DNA from: Cyanobacteria bacterium SIG28
GTDB lineage: Bacteria > Cyanobacteriota > Vampirovibrionia > Gastranaerophilales > Gastranaerophilaceae
Reading direction: 5' to 3'
Assembly: GCA_015152525.1 (NCBI GenBank)
Contig: SUTU01000008.1
Coordinates: forward strand, 48,112-112,111
Length of the DNA: 64,000 nt
Shown here: one piece after another, positions 1 to 9,723 of the stretch
Numbering within the stretch: position 1 is the first letter of the stretch
Layout: every line of letters starts with the position of its first letter
Made by a program: the position numbers and the translations under genes
The notes under the pieces: model-generated
The model's input: the letters and a program-made list of their open reading frames with translations, nothing else
Told to the model about the DNA's origin: nothing
Databases searched by the model: none

Positions 1-234
1 AAACAAGCTTGCGATAAAATCGGTGTGGAAAGTTTAGTTTCATCATTCCATGCCGGTGCGGAAACTCATATATACTGTCATAATAAAAACGCTCAAGGTG
101 AAACTTTTTTGCCAACATTATTAGGATTAGCTGATATTTATAACATGCATTCTGCTGAGGAAAAAGTTGATTATAACACTATTTTAAAAGGTTATGAAAT
201 TCTTAAAAATACTTTTATTGAATTTAACAGATAA
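1..234 (+). CDS. C-terminal fragment of a probable M20/M42-like peptidase (truncated at the window edge)
   Basis: Frame is open from base 1 (KQACDKIGVESLVSSFHAGAETHIY...); the HAGAE...H pattern and C-terminal position resemble zinc aminopeptidases. Confidence 0.4.
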   Translation, partial: KQACDKIGVESLVSSFHAGAETHIYCHNKNAQGETFLPTLLGLADIYNMHSAEEKVDYNTILKGYEILKNTFIEFNR

Positions 235-286
235 TAACTAGCAAAAATTATTTTTACGAGTTTTGATATTAAAAAAGGAGCGTAAA

Positions 287-622
287 ATGAATATATCAGC
301 AATTAATGATCAAGCTTTTCAAGGCAAAGAAAAACAATATGGTGCAAAAATTATTGGTGAACTTGGAGATGCAACTAATAAATTATACAAAAGAACATCT
401 ATGGAAGTTGATTCTCTTGCTAAATATTACAAAAGAGATGTAAAACTTCAAGAAAATAACGGTGTTTTGTTTGCAAATTCCGGACCAATAACAACTGTAT
501 CAAAGGTTTCTGATCTTGAAAATTCTGCCGACAAATTCTTTGAATTTATTTCAAACAACTTTGTTGCAAATAAAATTGCCAAAGAACAATCTTTAAAAAA
601 TGGGCTTAATTATTTAGCTTAA
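287..622 (+). CDS. hypothetical protein with N-terminal AFQGK motif
   Basis: ORF with GGAG ribosome-binding site just before ATG 287; the track start at 263 is upstream of this RBS. Confidence 0.7.
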   Translation: MNISAINDQAFQGKEKQYGAKIIGELGDATNKLYKRTSMEVDSLAKYYKRDVKLQENNGVLFANSGPITTVSKVSDLENSADKFFEFISNNFVANKIAKEQSLKNGLNYLA

Positions 623-644
623 TTTAATATTTATAAATAAAAAA

Positions 645-680
645 GAGGATGACTTTGTTATTAAGTCATCCTCTTCTTTA
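645..680. terminator. Bidirectional hairpin terminator between convergent genes
   Basis: gaggatgactt / aagtcatcctc perfect 11-bp stem with flanking A and T tracts. Confidence 0.85.
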
Positions 681-692
681 ATAAACTTTCTT

Positions 693-1553
693 TTATTTAT
701 TAACTTCCACATTAGCCATATAAACGCTTGTTGAAGGAAATGCAAATTCAATACCTTCTGCTCTGTAGTGATGAATAATTTGTCTTAGAATTTGGCTTTT
801 TACCATTGTTAAACCTGCCCAAGTTGTTTCAGGAGTATAGGCAACCAGCCTTACTTGGATAGAACTTGCTGCTAAGTTTTCAACAAATGCAACAGCACCA
901 TCTTTAATATTACTATGAGTACTAGCTATTTCATTTAAAATTTCTACCGCTCTGTCAATTTTTTCATTTGAAGTTCCGTATTCAATATCAAGAGTCAAAT
1001 CAATTCTTCTTTGATTGGCTTTTGAAACATTAACTATTTCATTATTAGCTAATAAATTGTTAGGAATATTAACTTCAAACCCTTGTATTGTTCTTATAGT
1101 AGTCGAACGGAAATTTACATCTTCAACAGTACCTTCATAGCTATCAAAAGATATGTAATCACCTACTTTATAAACTCGGTCTGCCAATAATCCTATTGAC
1201 CCAAAAACGTTCCCAATAGCTTCTTTTGCGGCAAAACCTACTGCCAAACCGGTAATACCAAAACCTGCTATTAGCGAACTCACGTTATATCCAAAACTTT
1301 GTAAAAATCCTGCCAACAATAAGAAAATAATAACCACTTTTACTACTCTGGTAAAAATAGGCATTAAATTAATCAAAGGTGAATCGGAATGTTTTTTCTC
1401 CAACATTCTTTCCAGTTTATTATTAAACACATCTGTAATTTTACAAAAAACATAAATTAAAATTATATTTACAATAATACCAATAATTAATTTTGAATGT
1501 GTCGCTAAAAACTTCATAACAAAATCAAAGGCTGTATTTAGTGAAAATTCCAT
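693..1553 (-). CDS. MscS-family small-conductance mechanosensitive channel
   Basis: N-terminal TM helices followed by the MscS pore/beta region (GFGITGLAVGFAAKEAIGNVFGSI, VGDYISFDSYEGTVEDVNFRSTTIR). Confidence 0.9.
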   Translation of the reverse strand: MEFSLNTAFDFVMKFLATHSKLIIGIIVNIILIYVFCKITDVFNNKLERMLEKKHSDSPLINLMPIFTRVVKVVIIFLLLAGFLQSFGYNVSSLIAGFGITGLAVGFAAKEAIGNVFGSIGLLADRVYKVGDYISFDSYEGTVEDVNFRSTTIRTIQGFEVNIPNNLLANNEIVNVSKANQRRIDLTLDIEYGTSNEKIDRAVEILNEIASTHSNIKDGAVAFVENLAASSIQVRLVAYTPETTWAGLTMVKSQILRQIIHHYRAEGIEFAFPSTSVYMANVEVNK

Positions 1554-1556
1554 CTT

Positions 1557-2750
1557 TTACTCTCCCTTTTTTATCTCTCTTAATTTCTTTAATTCGTCTT
1601 GGAATGGAGAAATTTTAGTTAACTTATCCATAATTTCCGGCATCTTTTCTATTACAAAATCTACTTCTTTTTCTGTTGTAAATCTTGATAACGAAAATCT
1701 AATAGAACCGTGCAAAGCAGTAAACGGCACACCCATTGCTCTTAAAACGTGGCTTGGTTCTAAAGAGCCGGAAGTGCAAGCACTTCCCGAACTTGCGCAA
1801 ATACCCAAATCGCTTAAATGCAGTAAAATTAATTCGCCTTCTACATATTCAAAACCGATATTTGTTGTATTTGGAACTCTATTCAAAAGATTTGCATTTA
1901 ATCTTGAATTGTATACGTTTCTTAAAATACCGTTTTCTAATTTATCACGTAACCTTTTTACTTCCTTTAACTCGTATTCCAAAGCATCAGAGGCTAAAGT
2001 AGCTGCTTTTCCCATACCTACTATATAAGGAACATTTTCTGTACCGGCTCTAAGTCCTCGTTCCTGATGACCGCCATTTATAAGCGAAGTTAGTCTGGTT
2101 GAAGAATTTACATATAATGCGCCAACACCTTTAGGTGCATGGAATTTGTGTCCTGAAATTCCCAAAAGGTCAATCTTAGTATCTTTAACATTCATCTGAA
2201 TTTTTCCGGCAGATTGAACACCATCCACGAAAAATTTTGTTTGTGGTGAACGTGATTTAATTATCTCAGCAATTTCTTCAACCGGATTTATAACACCGGT
2301 TTCATTATTTGCCCACATAACAGAAACCAAAGCTGTGTCTTTTCTAAGTTTTTCTGTTAATTCACTTATGTTTAAATCGCCTTGAGCATTTACACCGATA
2401 TAATCAACTTCATATCCTTGTTTTTCAAGTTCTTTGTATGTATTCAAAACACAAGGATGTTCAATTTTTGTTGTAATAAGATGTCTTTTTTCTTTATTGC
2501 AATTAACAACTCCCTTTATTGCCGTATTTGCAGACTCAGAGCCACAAGAAGTGAAATAAATTTCTTTTTCATCCTTTGCGCCGACAAAATCTCTGATTTG
2601 CGCTCTAGCCTCTTGTAGAGCTTTTGCCGGTTTAGAAGCAAAGCTATACATACTTGATGCGTTTGCATATTCATCCCTTAAATAAGGTAACATCTCATTC
2701 AGAACTTTTTCATCAACTTTTGTCGTTGCATTATTATCTAAATATATCAT
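1557..2750 (-). CDS. nifS: Cysteine desulfurase NifS/IscS family
   Basis: MIYLDNNATTKVDE, SGHKFHAPKGVGALYV (PLP lysine), SGSACTSGSLEPSHVL (active-site Cys loop). Confidence 0.93.
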   Translation of the reverse strand: MIYLDNNATTKVDEKVLNEMLPYLRDEYANASSMYSFASKPAKALQEARAQIRDFVGAKDEKEIYFTSCGSESANTAIKGVVNCNKEKRHLITTKIEHPCVLNTYKELEKQGYEVDYIGVNAQGDLNISELTEKLRKDTALVSVMWANNETGVINPVEEIAEIIKSRSPQTKFFVDGVQSAGKIQMNVKDTKIDLLGISGHKFHAPKGVGALYVNSSTRLTSLINGGHQERGLRAGTENVPYIVGMGKAATLASDALEYELKEVKRLRDKLENGILRNVYNSRLNANLLNRVPNTTNIGFEYVEGELILLHLSDLGICASSGSACTSGSLEPSHVLRAMGVPFTALHGSIRFSLSRFTTEKEVDFVIEKMPEIMDKLTKISPFQDELKKLREIKKGE

Positions 2751-2771
2751 TTTTCTCTTTCTTTAAAATTA

Positions 2772-3620
2772 TTAACCTACTTGTTCAACTACAATTCGAT
2801 TATCAACTTTTTCTTTTAATTCAGCTTCTACAAAGTTTTTTAATGTCATTGAAGCATTTTTACAAGCCGAACATACACCTATGAGCTTAACTTTTACTAT
2901 ATCACCATCTATATCAACAAGCTCAATATCACCACCGTCTTTTTGAAGTTGAGGTGCAATTTGTTGTTCCAAAACTTTACCGATTTTCAGAATTTTCTGA
3001 GTTGGTGTAAGCTCTTGTGTTTCCGGCTTTTTATTCAAATATGTACTTATCATATCTTGTATAATATTTTTGCATCTGCCACAAGCACCACCGGCTTTTG
3101 TGTAATTAGTAACTTCATCTAAAGTTGTTAAATTGTTTTGTTTTATTGCTTCCCAAATTTGATTTTCAGTAACATTAAAACAGGTACAAATAATTTTTTC
3201 ACCGGCTTTAGAATGCTCATCCATTAACTCGAGTTCTTGCCATTCTTCAGAGTCTTCACCATAATATTTTTTCAAAGCATCTTCTAAAGCTTCTCTACCC
3301 ATTACAGAACAATGCATTTTTTGAGCAGGAAGTCCGCCTAACTTGTCTGCAATATCTTTATTTGTTATTTTTTTAACTTCATCTAAAGTTTTTCCGATAA
3401 TCATTTCTGTCAAAATACTGGAAGATGCCACTGCAGAACCGCATCCGAAAGTTTGGAATTTTGCATCCTTAACAATATTACCTTCAAGTTTTATAAATAA
3501 TTTTAATGAATCACCGCAAGCAAGAGAACCCGCTTCACCAATCAAATCCGCATTTTCTATTGAGCCGACATTTCTTGGATTTCTATAATGATCCATTACC
3601 TCTTCTGAATAATCCCACAT
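2772..3620 (-). CDS. nifU: Modular Fe-S scaffold NifU (IscU + BFD-like [2Fe-2S] + NifU C-terminal domains)
   Basis: MWDYSEEVMDHYRNPRNVG; CTCFNVTE...CGRCKNII; C-terminal GVCSACKNASMTLK; adjacent to nifS. Confidence 0.93.
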   Translation of the reverse strand: MWDYSEEVMDHYRNPRNVGSIENADLIGEAGSLACGDSLKLFIKLEGNIVKDAKFQTFGCGSAVASSSILTEMIIGKTLDEVKKITNKDIADKLGGLPAQKMHCSVMGREALEDALKKYYGEDSEEWQELELMDEHSKAGEKIICTCFNVTENQIWEAIKQNNLTTLDEVTNYTKAGGACGRCKNIIQDMISTYLNKKPETQELTPTQKILKIGKVLEQQIAPQLQKDGGDIELVDIDGDIVKVKLIGVCSACKNASMTLKNFVEAELKEKVDNRIVVEQVG

Positions 3621-3765
3621 TTTATACCTCTTTAAGCTGGATATTTACAATTTATATTGTATAACAAAAATTTAATTCGGGAAATAAACCGCATAATAAA
3701 ATAACTGCTATTTTATATTTATTTAAAGTTGCAATAGTTTTTTGATAAATTATAATCAAATTAGC

Positions 3766-6123
3766 ATGACAATTATCCAAAAATCACAAAAAGCATTAGA
3801 ATACGACAAGATTTTGACTGAACTGGCTAAATTTTCTAAAACAGAACAGTCCAAATTATTATGCGAAAATTTAACACCTTTTGTTCGGTTTGATGATATT
3901 GAAACAGAATTAACATACACAAAAGAAGCTAAACATATTTTAGACTTTGTGAATGATATACCTGTTGAAAAAATTGTCAATTTTTCAAAATTAAAACTAA
4001 AAAATGAGTATTTTATAGAAGATGAACTTGTTGATATTGCAAAAACTCTTAGAACATTCAGGATAGTTCGAAATTATTTAAAAGAAAATTTAGACTCAGA
4101 AGCTAAGCTTAATTCTCTGGCAGAATGCTTATATGCAAATAAAGAATTAGAAGATAAGCTTTTTGAAACTTTTGATGAAAATTTACGAGTTAAACAAAAT
4201 GCCAGTCCTGAACTCAGCGGTTTATATTCTTCTTTAAAAGATACTGAAACAGCCTTAAAAGATAAAGTTCGAGATTTAATGAACTCTGCCGAATTTCAAT
4301 CACATTTACAAGAAAATATTTATACAATGCGTGATGACAGAATAGTTTTTCAAGTAAAAGCTTCATCTAAAAGTAAAGTTTCCGGTATTGTACACGATGT
4401 TTCCGCTACAAATAGAACTTTCTATATCGAACCTTCACAAATTGTTCCGATTAATAATAAAATAAGAGAAGTTAAGTCTAAGATTTACGCTGAAATAATC
4501 CGAATTTTAACCACTCTAACAAACGAAATAAGAAAAGATTTAGAAGCCTTAATATCGTCAGAAAATATTCTGGCTCAAATTGATTTTCATTTCACAAAAG
4601 CTCGTTATGCAATAAGAACGGACTCAGTTGAACCGTATTTGTCAAAAAACAAAATAGTAAAAATTGATTTAATGCGACATCCTCTACTAATAGGCAGAGT
4701 TGATAACATTGTTGAAAACGATTTCCTTATAGGTGAGGATTACAGGTCGATTATCATAACAGGTTCTAACACCGGTGGGAAAACAGTTGCTTTAAAAACT
4801 GTCGGATTATTTATTTTAATGGCTAAATCCGGTTTATTTCTACCTTGTGCAGAAGCTCATATATATCCATTTGAAAACATTTTGGCAGATATCGGCGATG
4901 AACAAAGTATTCTTCAAAACTTATCAACATTTTCATCTCACATGAAAAATGTTATAGATATTATCAAGATTGCAAACTCTGAATCTTTCGTATTAATAGA
5001 TGAACTCTGTGCCGGAACAGATCCGCAAGAAGGTGCAATTTTAGCCGAAGTTATACTCAAAGAGTTGGCAAACAAAGGCTCAAATTCCGTAATAACAACG
5101 CATTATGGGGAATTAAAAACACTGGAATTTTCTGATCAAGTATTCAAAAATGCAAGTGTGGAATTTAACACTGAAACATTATCACCTACATACAAATTAA
5201 TAATTGGTATCCCCGGTTTGAGTAATGCTATTTCAATTTCAGCGAATTTAGGATTAAATCCGGAACTTATCGAACAAGCCAAAGAACTTCTTATTACCCA
5301 AAGAGATCCTTCAAGTTTGGCTGTCGAAAGATTACAAGATACGCAACAGAGATTAGATTATAATCTAAAAGAAGCTGAAGAACTTAATGCTCAAGCAGAT
5401 GAACTTAAACAACATTATGAAAAAGAACTTTCTCAGCATAAAAAAGATAAAAAACGAACACTTAAAGCTATTAAAGACAGGTTTGAAACTCAATTAGATA
5501 GTGCCAAAGATGAGATAAAAGAAATTTTAAACGAATTAAGACAAGAAAAATCCGAAAAAATTGCCAGACGCTCATACGCTCGCTTAGCTGAGTTGGAAAA
5601 AGGGTTTAGGGGTGATTTGCATAACTTGGAAGAAAAAGAACAATACAAAGAATTAGATTGGAATAAAATAAAAGTAAATGATAAAGTTATGCTAAAAGAG
5701 TTAAACCAAGAAGTTACAATTTTATCTTTACCGGATAAAAATGAAAGCCTTTATATTCAAATGGGAATGATAAAAACAAAGATAAAAAAGGATCGTCTTG
5801 CCGTATTTAACAAAGAAATGGCTAAAAAAGTTGTATTACCGAATTATCAAAAAGAAACATTTACTCTAAAAAAATACAATATTTCAAATACTCTTGATTT
5901 AAGAGGCAAGCGAGTAGAAGAAGCCTTGGATGAATTAGAAGGTTACTTAGACGAAGCAAGCCTTGCTAACTTAACACCGGTGTATGTTATTCACGGACAC
6001 GGTACCGGTGCTTTAAAATCTGCCGTTAGAGAATTTGTAAATTCATCACCGTATGTTGCAAAACACCGTATTGGCGAAGAAGCTGAAGGTGGCGACGGCG
6101 TATGTGTTATTGATATAAAATAA
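3766..6123 (+). CDS. mutS2: MutS2 family ATPase/endonuclease
   Basis: Walker A TGSNTGGKTVALKT, Walker B ILADIGDEQSI / LIDELCAGTDPQEG, C-terminal Smr domain (LDLRGKRVEEALDELEGYL...VIHGHGTGALKSAVREF). Start preferred at 3766 because a TATAAT lies at 3751-3756. Confidence 0.93.
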   Translation: MTIIQKSQKALEYDKILTELAKFSKTEQSKLLCENLTPFVRFDDIETELTYTKEAKHILDFVNDIPVEKIVNFSKLKLKNEYFIEDELVDIAKTLRTFRIVRNYLKENLDSEAKLNSLAECLYANKELEDKLFETFDENLRVKQNASPELSGLYSSLKDTETALKDKVRDLMNSAEFQSHLQENIYTMRDDRIVFQVKASSKSKVSGIVHDVSATNRTFYIEPSQIVPINNKIREVKSKIYAEIIRILTTLTNEIRKDLEALISSENILAQIDFHFTKARYAIRTDSVEPYLSKNKIVKIDLMRHPLLIGRVDNIVENDFLIGEDYRSIIITGSNTGGKTVALKTVGLFILMAKSGLFLPCAEAHIYPFENILADIGDEQSILQNLSTFSSHMKNVIDIIKIANSESFVLIDELCAGTDPQEGAILAEVILKELANKGSNSVITTHYGELKTLEFSDQVFKNASVEFNTETLSPTYKLIIGIPGLSNAISISANLGLNPELIEQAKELLITQRDPSSLAVERLQDTQQRLDYNLKEAEELNAQADELKQHYEKELSQHKKDKKRTLKAIKDRFETQLDSAKDEIKEILNELRQEKSEKIARRSYARLAELEKGFRGDLHNLEEKEQYKELDWNKIKVNDKVMLKELNQEVTILSLPDKNESLYIQMGMIKTKIKKDRLAVFNKEMAKKVVLPNYQKETFTLKKYNISNTLDLRGKRVEEALDELEGYLDEASLANLTPVYVIHGHGTGALKSAVREFVNSSPYVAKHRIGEEAEGGDGVCVIDIK

Positions 6124-6126
6124 TTA

Positions 6127-8448
6127 TTAGCCTTTTTCATCAGCAGGTTCTCTGCGAATTAAATCAAGAGCAGCTTTTAGTTTAGCGGAAAGGCTCACAT
6201 AATAATCGTGATGTTTTTCACTTGCATCAGCAGCAACTTCACACACTCCGATTAACTGCTTTATCAAATCTATTGTCATTACGATTTCTTTATGCAAATC
6301 ACCTTCTTCATTTGTAGTATTTTTTATATTGTTTTCATAAAGTTCTTTCCAATTTTTCAAGCTGTTAGCATTTTTTTGATTTAACTCTGCCCAAGAATAA
6401 ATATGATCCATTATTTTTGGATTTACTGATATTTCTTCGTTTTGATGTAATTTTTCCGTTGCAACGGCATATTTTTCAACTGTTTTTGCAACTTTATTTG
6501 CTGCTGAAACAAATTTTGCATCTTCTTTGTACCTTACTTCAAAAGGTTTTGTCGGTAATTCTTTTTTCTCGTTATATTCGATATTTGCCAAACCACCTAA
6601 AACTCCTGCAATCTGCACCGGATCTAAATTTTCAAGAATTCTGCCTGCTAAAACATTAATAATCGGAATTTGTTCATATCCGTTTAAATGCTTAATCATC
6701 TTACCTTTTGTAGATAATTCACCATTACTTTTTATGTAACCTTCAGTATTTAGAATTCCTTTTTTTACATTATAAGCCTCAACAAGCTCATTTAATTTTT
6801 CTTGATTAACACCGTTTTTACTATCATAAACATAATAAGATTTGGATAAAAACTGTTTTAAATCATCTTCTTCATAAGAATTTGCAATATAAGTAGCTAC
6901 TGTTGAATAATCTAAATCCAGCCTGCTTTCCAAGCGATTAGGCGGTGAAGAAATTAAGCTTTCATATAATTTTGTTTGTTCTTGGTTACAACTCATTAAA
7001 TAAACATAACCAATTTCGTCAATGCCACGGCGTCCTGCTCTACCGTCTTCTTGAGCTTCTTCGTTCGGTGTTTTTGGTTTTCCTGCCACAATCGGACTTG
7101 AAATAACCACTGTTTTTGCCGGCATGTTTATACCTGCAGATAGAGTTGTTGTTGCAATACAGACTTTTACTAATTTCTTTTGGAATAATTCTTCAACAAG
7201 TTTCTTTTGGTTCGGTAACATTCCCGCATTATGTATTGCATAACCTTTCAATAATGCTGTTGTGTTCAACCCTTCACCTAAATACACACCTTTATCAATG
7301 TAATCTTCTTTAATAATACGAGCAATTTCATCTTGTTCTTTTTCTGTAGTCAACAATTCACTCTCATTTGATAAAAATTTTAATAAATGTTTACTGTCTT
7401 TTTTACTATATACAAAATAAATAGCAGGCAATTTACCTTCTGTATTTAATTTCCTTGTAATTTCTTTGAAAGATGCATCATTAGGCTTTGCATTAACAGA
7501 TTGAGATTTTCTCACAGCATCTTTTTTAGCAATTATTTTTTCCTTTTTGCTACCGCCTCGAGGTATTTTTAAATCCGGAGCAACTCTGATAATTTCTTTA
7601 ATCAAAGGTACATGACGGTTTTCTGGCGGTACGTTTATTAATACTGTTTCTGTACCTTTATTTAGATTTGGTCTGTAAGAATCATCCGGCGTAACAGCAA
7701 TTCCCTTACGATTTTTAGTTGAAGCTATCCAGTCATTTATTTCTTCATTATTCCCGATTGTTGCAGATAATGATAGCATTTGAACATCATCTGGAGTAAG
7801 CATAATTGATTGTTCCCAAATACCGCCCCTGTCAATATCATCAAGGTTATGTAATTCATCAAAAATAACTGTTTTTAAATTTCTTGGTAAACCGCCATAA
7901 CCCTCATCATTCAAATCATTTTGAGCCATATTTCGATAAACTTCGGTTGTCATAATCACTATCGGTGCATCTGTGTTTATTTTAGTATCACCGGTTATTA
8001 TACCAACATTTTCTTCACCATAAATATCTGAAAATTCTCTATATTTTTGATTACTCAACGCTTTTAACGGTGAAGTGTAAAAACTTTTCCAGCCCTCTTT
8101 TAAATTTTTAGTTATAACATATTGCGCAATAGCTGTTTTGCCGGTTCCTGTTGGTGCTGTTACAAGAACATCATTGCCCAAATTCAAATTCATGCCGGCA
8201 GCTTTTTGAAAACTATCAGGTGCGTATGGTTTTCCGGTAGTTTTATCAATTTTGAGTTGGTAATAATTATCATCAAGTGATTTGTTAAAATCCTGAAAAA
8301 AAGTTGAAACTACAAGTCCTGTTGCACCCATTGCCGCTACTGCAGGTTTTGCAGCTTGTAATACATTTGTTTGCTTAGAGCTTTGCTTTATTTTATTTAA
8401 AACAGGTTCTACTTTTATACCGGAAATAATTGGTTTAATTTTTGTCAT
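6127..8448 (-). CDS. Ski2/Mtr4-like DExH-box helicase
   Basis: APTGTGKTAIAQY, TSPLKALSNQKYREF, FDELHNLDD, LSLSATIGN, ATTTLSAGINMPAKTVVI, QEDGRAGRRGIDEIG. Start at 8448 follows an AAAGGA RBS. Confidence 0.88.
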   Translation of the reverse strand: MTKIKPIISGIKVEPVLNKIKQSSKQTNVLQAAKPAVAAMGATGLVVSTFFQDFNKSLDDNYYQLKIDKTTGKPYAPDSFQKAAGMNLNLGNDVLVTAPTGTGKTAIAQYVITKNLKEGWKSFYTSPLKALSNQKYREFSDIYGEENVGIITGDTKINTDAPIVIMTTEVYRNMAQNDLNDEGYGGLPRNLKTVIFDELHNLDDIDRGGIWEQSIMLTPDDVQMLSLSATIGNNEEINDWIASTKNRKGIAVTPDDSYRPNLNKGTETVLINVPPENRHVPLIKEIIRVAPDLKIPRGGSKKEKIIAKKDAVRKSQSVNAKPNDASFKEITRKLNTEGKLPAIYFVYSKKDSKHLLKFLSNESELLTTEKEQDEIARIIKEDYIDKGVYLGEGLNTTALLKGYAIHNAGMLPNQKKLVEELFQKKLVKVCIATTTLSAGINMPAKTVVISSPIVAGKPKTPNEEAQEDGRAGRRGIDEIGYVYLMSCNQEQTKLYESLISSPPNRLESRLDLDYSTVATYIANSYEEDDLKQFLSKSYYVYDSKNGVNQEKLNELVEAYNVKKGILNTEGYIKSNGELSTKGKMIKHLNGYEQIPIINVLAGRILENLDPVQIAGVLGGLANIEYNEKKELPTKPFEVRYKEDAKFVSAANKVAKTVEKYAVATEKLHQNEEISVNPKIMDHIYSWAELNQKNANSLKNWKELYENNIKNTTNEEGDLHKEIVMTIDLIKQLIGVCEVAADASEKHHDYYVSLSAKLKAALDLIRREPADEKG

Positions 8449-8625
8449 ACAAACATCCTTTTTCAGTCTAAAACTTCTAAAAAAATAATTTGCTAGCATA
8501 AAATAATTATCATTTTATAAAAAATAAAAATTAGTATTTGATATAGCTTAGTTAGGGTTATAAAAAACTTTTATATACTTTATCTTATAGTTACTAAATT
8601 TAATAATTAATATGAGGTTATAAAT

Positions 8626-9189
8626 ATGAAACAAATAATACCTGAAAAAAGTTCTGAAAAAGTTGCAAAATTTCTTAAAAAAAATTCGTTACACAAAAGA
8701 GATTTTGCTGAAATGATTGGTGTAACTTTATCTTACGTTTACAATTTAATAGATGAAACAGTCCCTTTTTCTACAAGAGGAACTACTCTTGAGCGAATAG
8801 CTACTGTTATGGAGATTAATCCTGAAGATTTCGGTGAATACAGAATTCCGCAAGAGCCAATATTAATAGACGAATCCGTCGAGATTTTAAAAGAGTATAT
8901 TAAAGAAAACAAGCTTAGCGTTATTTCTTTTTTAAAAGCATTTCCACGCAAAAAAAGACTTGAAATTGTAGATATTCTTAGAGGCGCTATGCCATTACCA
9001 ATTGATTATAAAGAGCTTAACTTAATCGGTAAAACTCTTAATATGCCGTCAGAAGAAATTTATATGATTTGGGAAAGCAGGTTAAAACAAGTTCTGGAAT
9101 CAGCCGGCATGAATATCTATTCAAACACAGGGTTAATAAACTCAATGTTCGATTGCGCAAAAAAATATCTTACAACACAAAAGAACTAA
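8626..9189 (+). CDS. XRE-type helix-turn-helix protein
   Basis: N-terminal HTH (NSLHKRDFAEMIGVTLSYVYNLIDETVPFSTRGTTLERIATVMEI) with an uncharacterised C-terminal domain. Confidence 0.75.
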   Translation: MKQIIPEKSSEKVAKFLKKNSLHKRDFAEMIGVTLSYVYNLIDETVPFSTRGTTLERIATVMEINPEDFGEYRIPQEPILIDESVEILKEYIKENKLSVISFLKAFPRKKRLEIVDILRGAMPLPIDYKELNLIGKTLNMPSEEIYMIWESRLKQVLESAGMNIYSNTGLINSMFDCAKKYLTTQKN

Positions 9190-9590
9190 TCTTTAATCTG
9201 AAATATACATTTTACACAATGAGCCTTTGGTTGCAATACAGGATTATCCTCTAAATCATACATCCTTGCTACTCTCGTAACCAAAGGTTCTCTGCATAAA
9301 GGACATCTAAGATTAGTTTCACGTCTTAAGATTTTAGCTTTCAAAGCATCCAATTCTTCTTCCGAAACAACTTGAAACTCGTAAGAACGTTCATATTTTT
9401 TTATATCAGCAGGTGAACATTTTAGAACTCTTGCTAATTTTTGACGTTGAGTTACTGATAGAAAAAGTTCTTTACCTGATTCAATTTCTTCCAGAACTTC
9501 AATTTCAATATTTGCTTTTTCAGCAAGCCCATATATTGAATAACCGGCTTTTTCTCTTCTTGTTTGTATAAATTCCGCTAAACTTGTCAT
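9186..9590 (-). CDS. XRE-type HTH protein with C-terminal zinc-ribbon-like CxxC...CxxC
   Basis: MTSLAEFIQTRREKAGYSIYGLAEKANIEIEVLEEIESGK...; CPLC...CVKC. Confidence 0.75.
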   Translation of the reverse strand: MTSLAEFIQTRREKAGYSIYGLAEKANIEIEVLEEIESGKELFLSVTQRQKLARVLKCSPADIKKYERSYEFQVVSEEELDALKAKILRRETNLRCPLCREPLVTRVARMYDLEDNPVLQPKAHCVKCIFQIKD

Positions 9591-9663
9591 AGGTAATTTA
9601 TACCATAAAATCAGCACTTTTGGCGCCAATTGTAAACATTTGTAACAATATTAGTAAAAACAT

Positions 9664-9690
9664 TAAAGTTTTAGAAAAATATGCCGTAAT
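9664..9690 (+). promoter_or_regulatory. Sigma-28 (FliA)-type promoter
   Basis: TAAAGTTT (9664-9671), 11-nt spacer, GCCGTAAT (9683-9690); flagellar sigma-28 consensus is TAAAGTTT-N11-GCCGATAA. Confidence 0.7.
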
Positions 9691-9723
9691 ACATGTCAAG
9701 CAAAAGGAAAAGGAGACGCCGTC

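Noticed and set aside
1736-2884. Plus-strand ORFs of 76-88 aa opposite nifS/nifU
   Set aside because: Antisense to well-supported genes, low-complexity translations, no RBS; shadow ORFs. The same applies to most 60-117 aa ORFs nested in other genes (e.g. 7116-7313, 13272-13556, 14431-14859, 40826-41179, 52364-52561).
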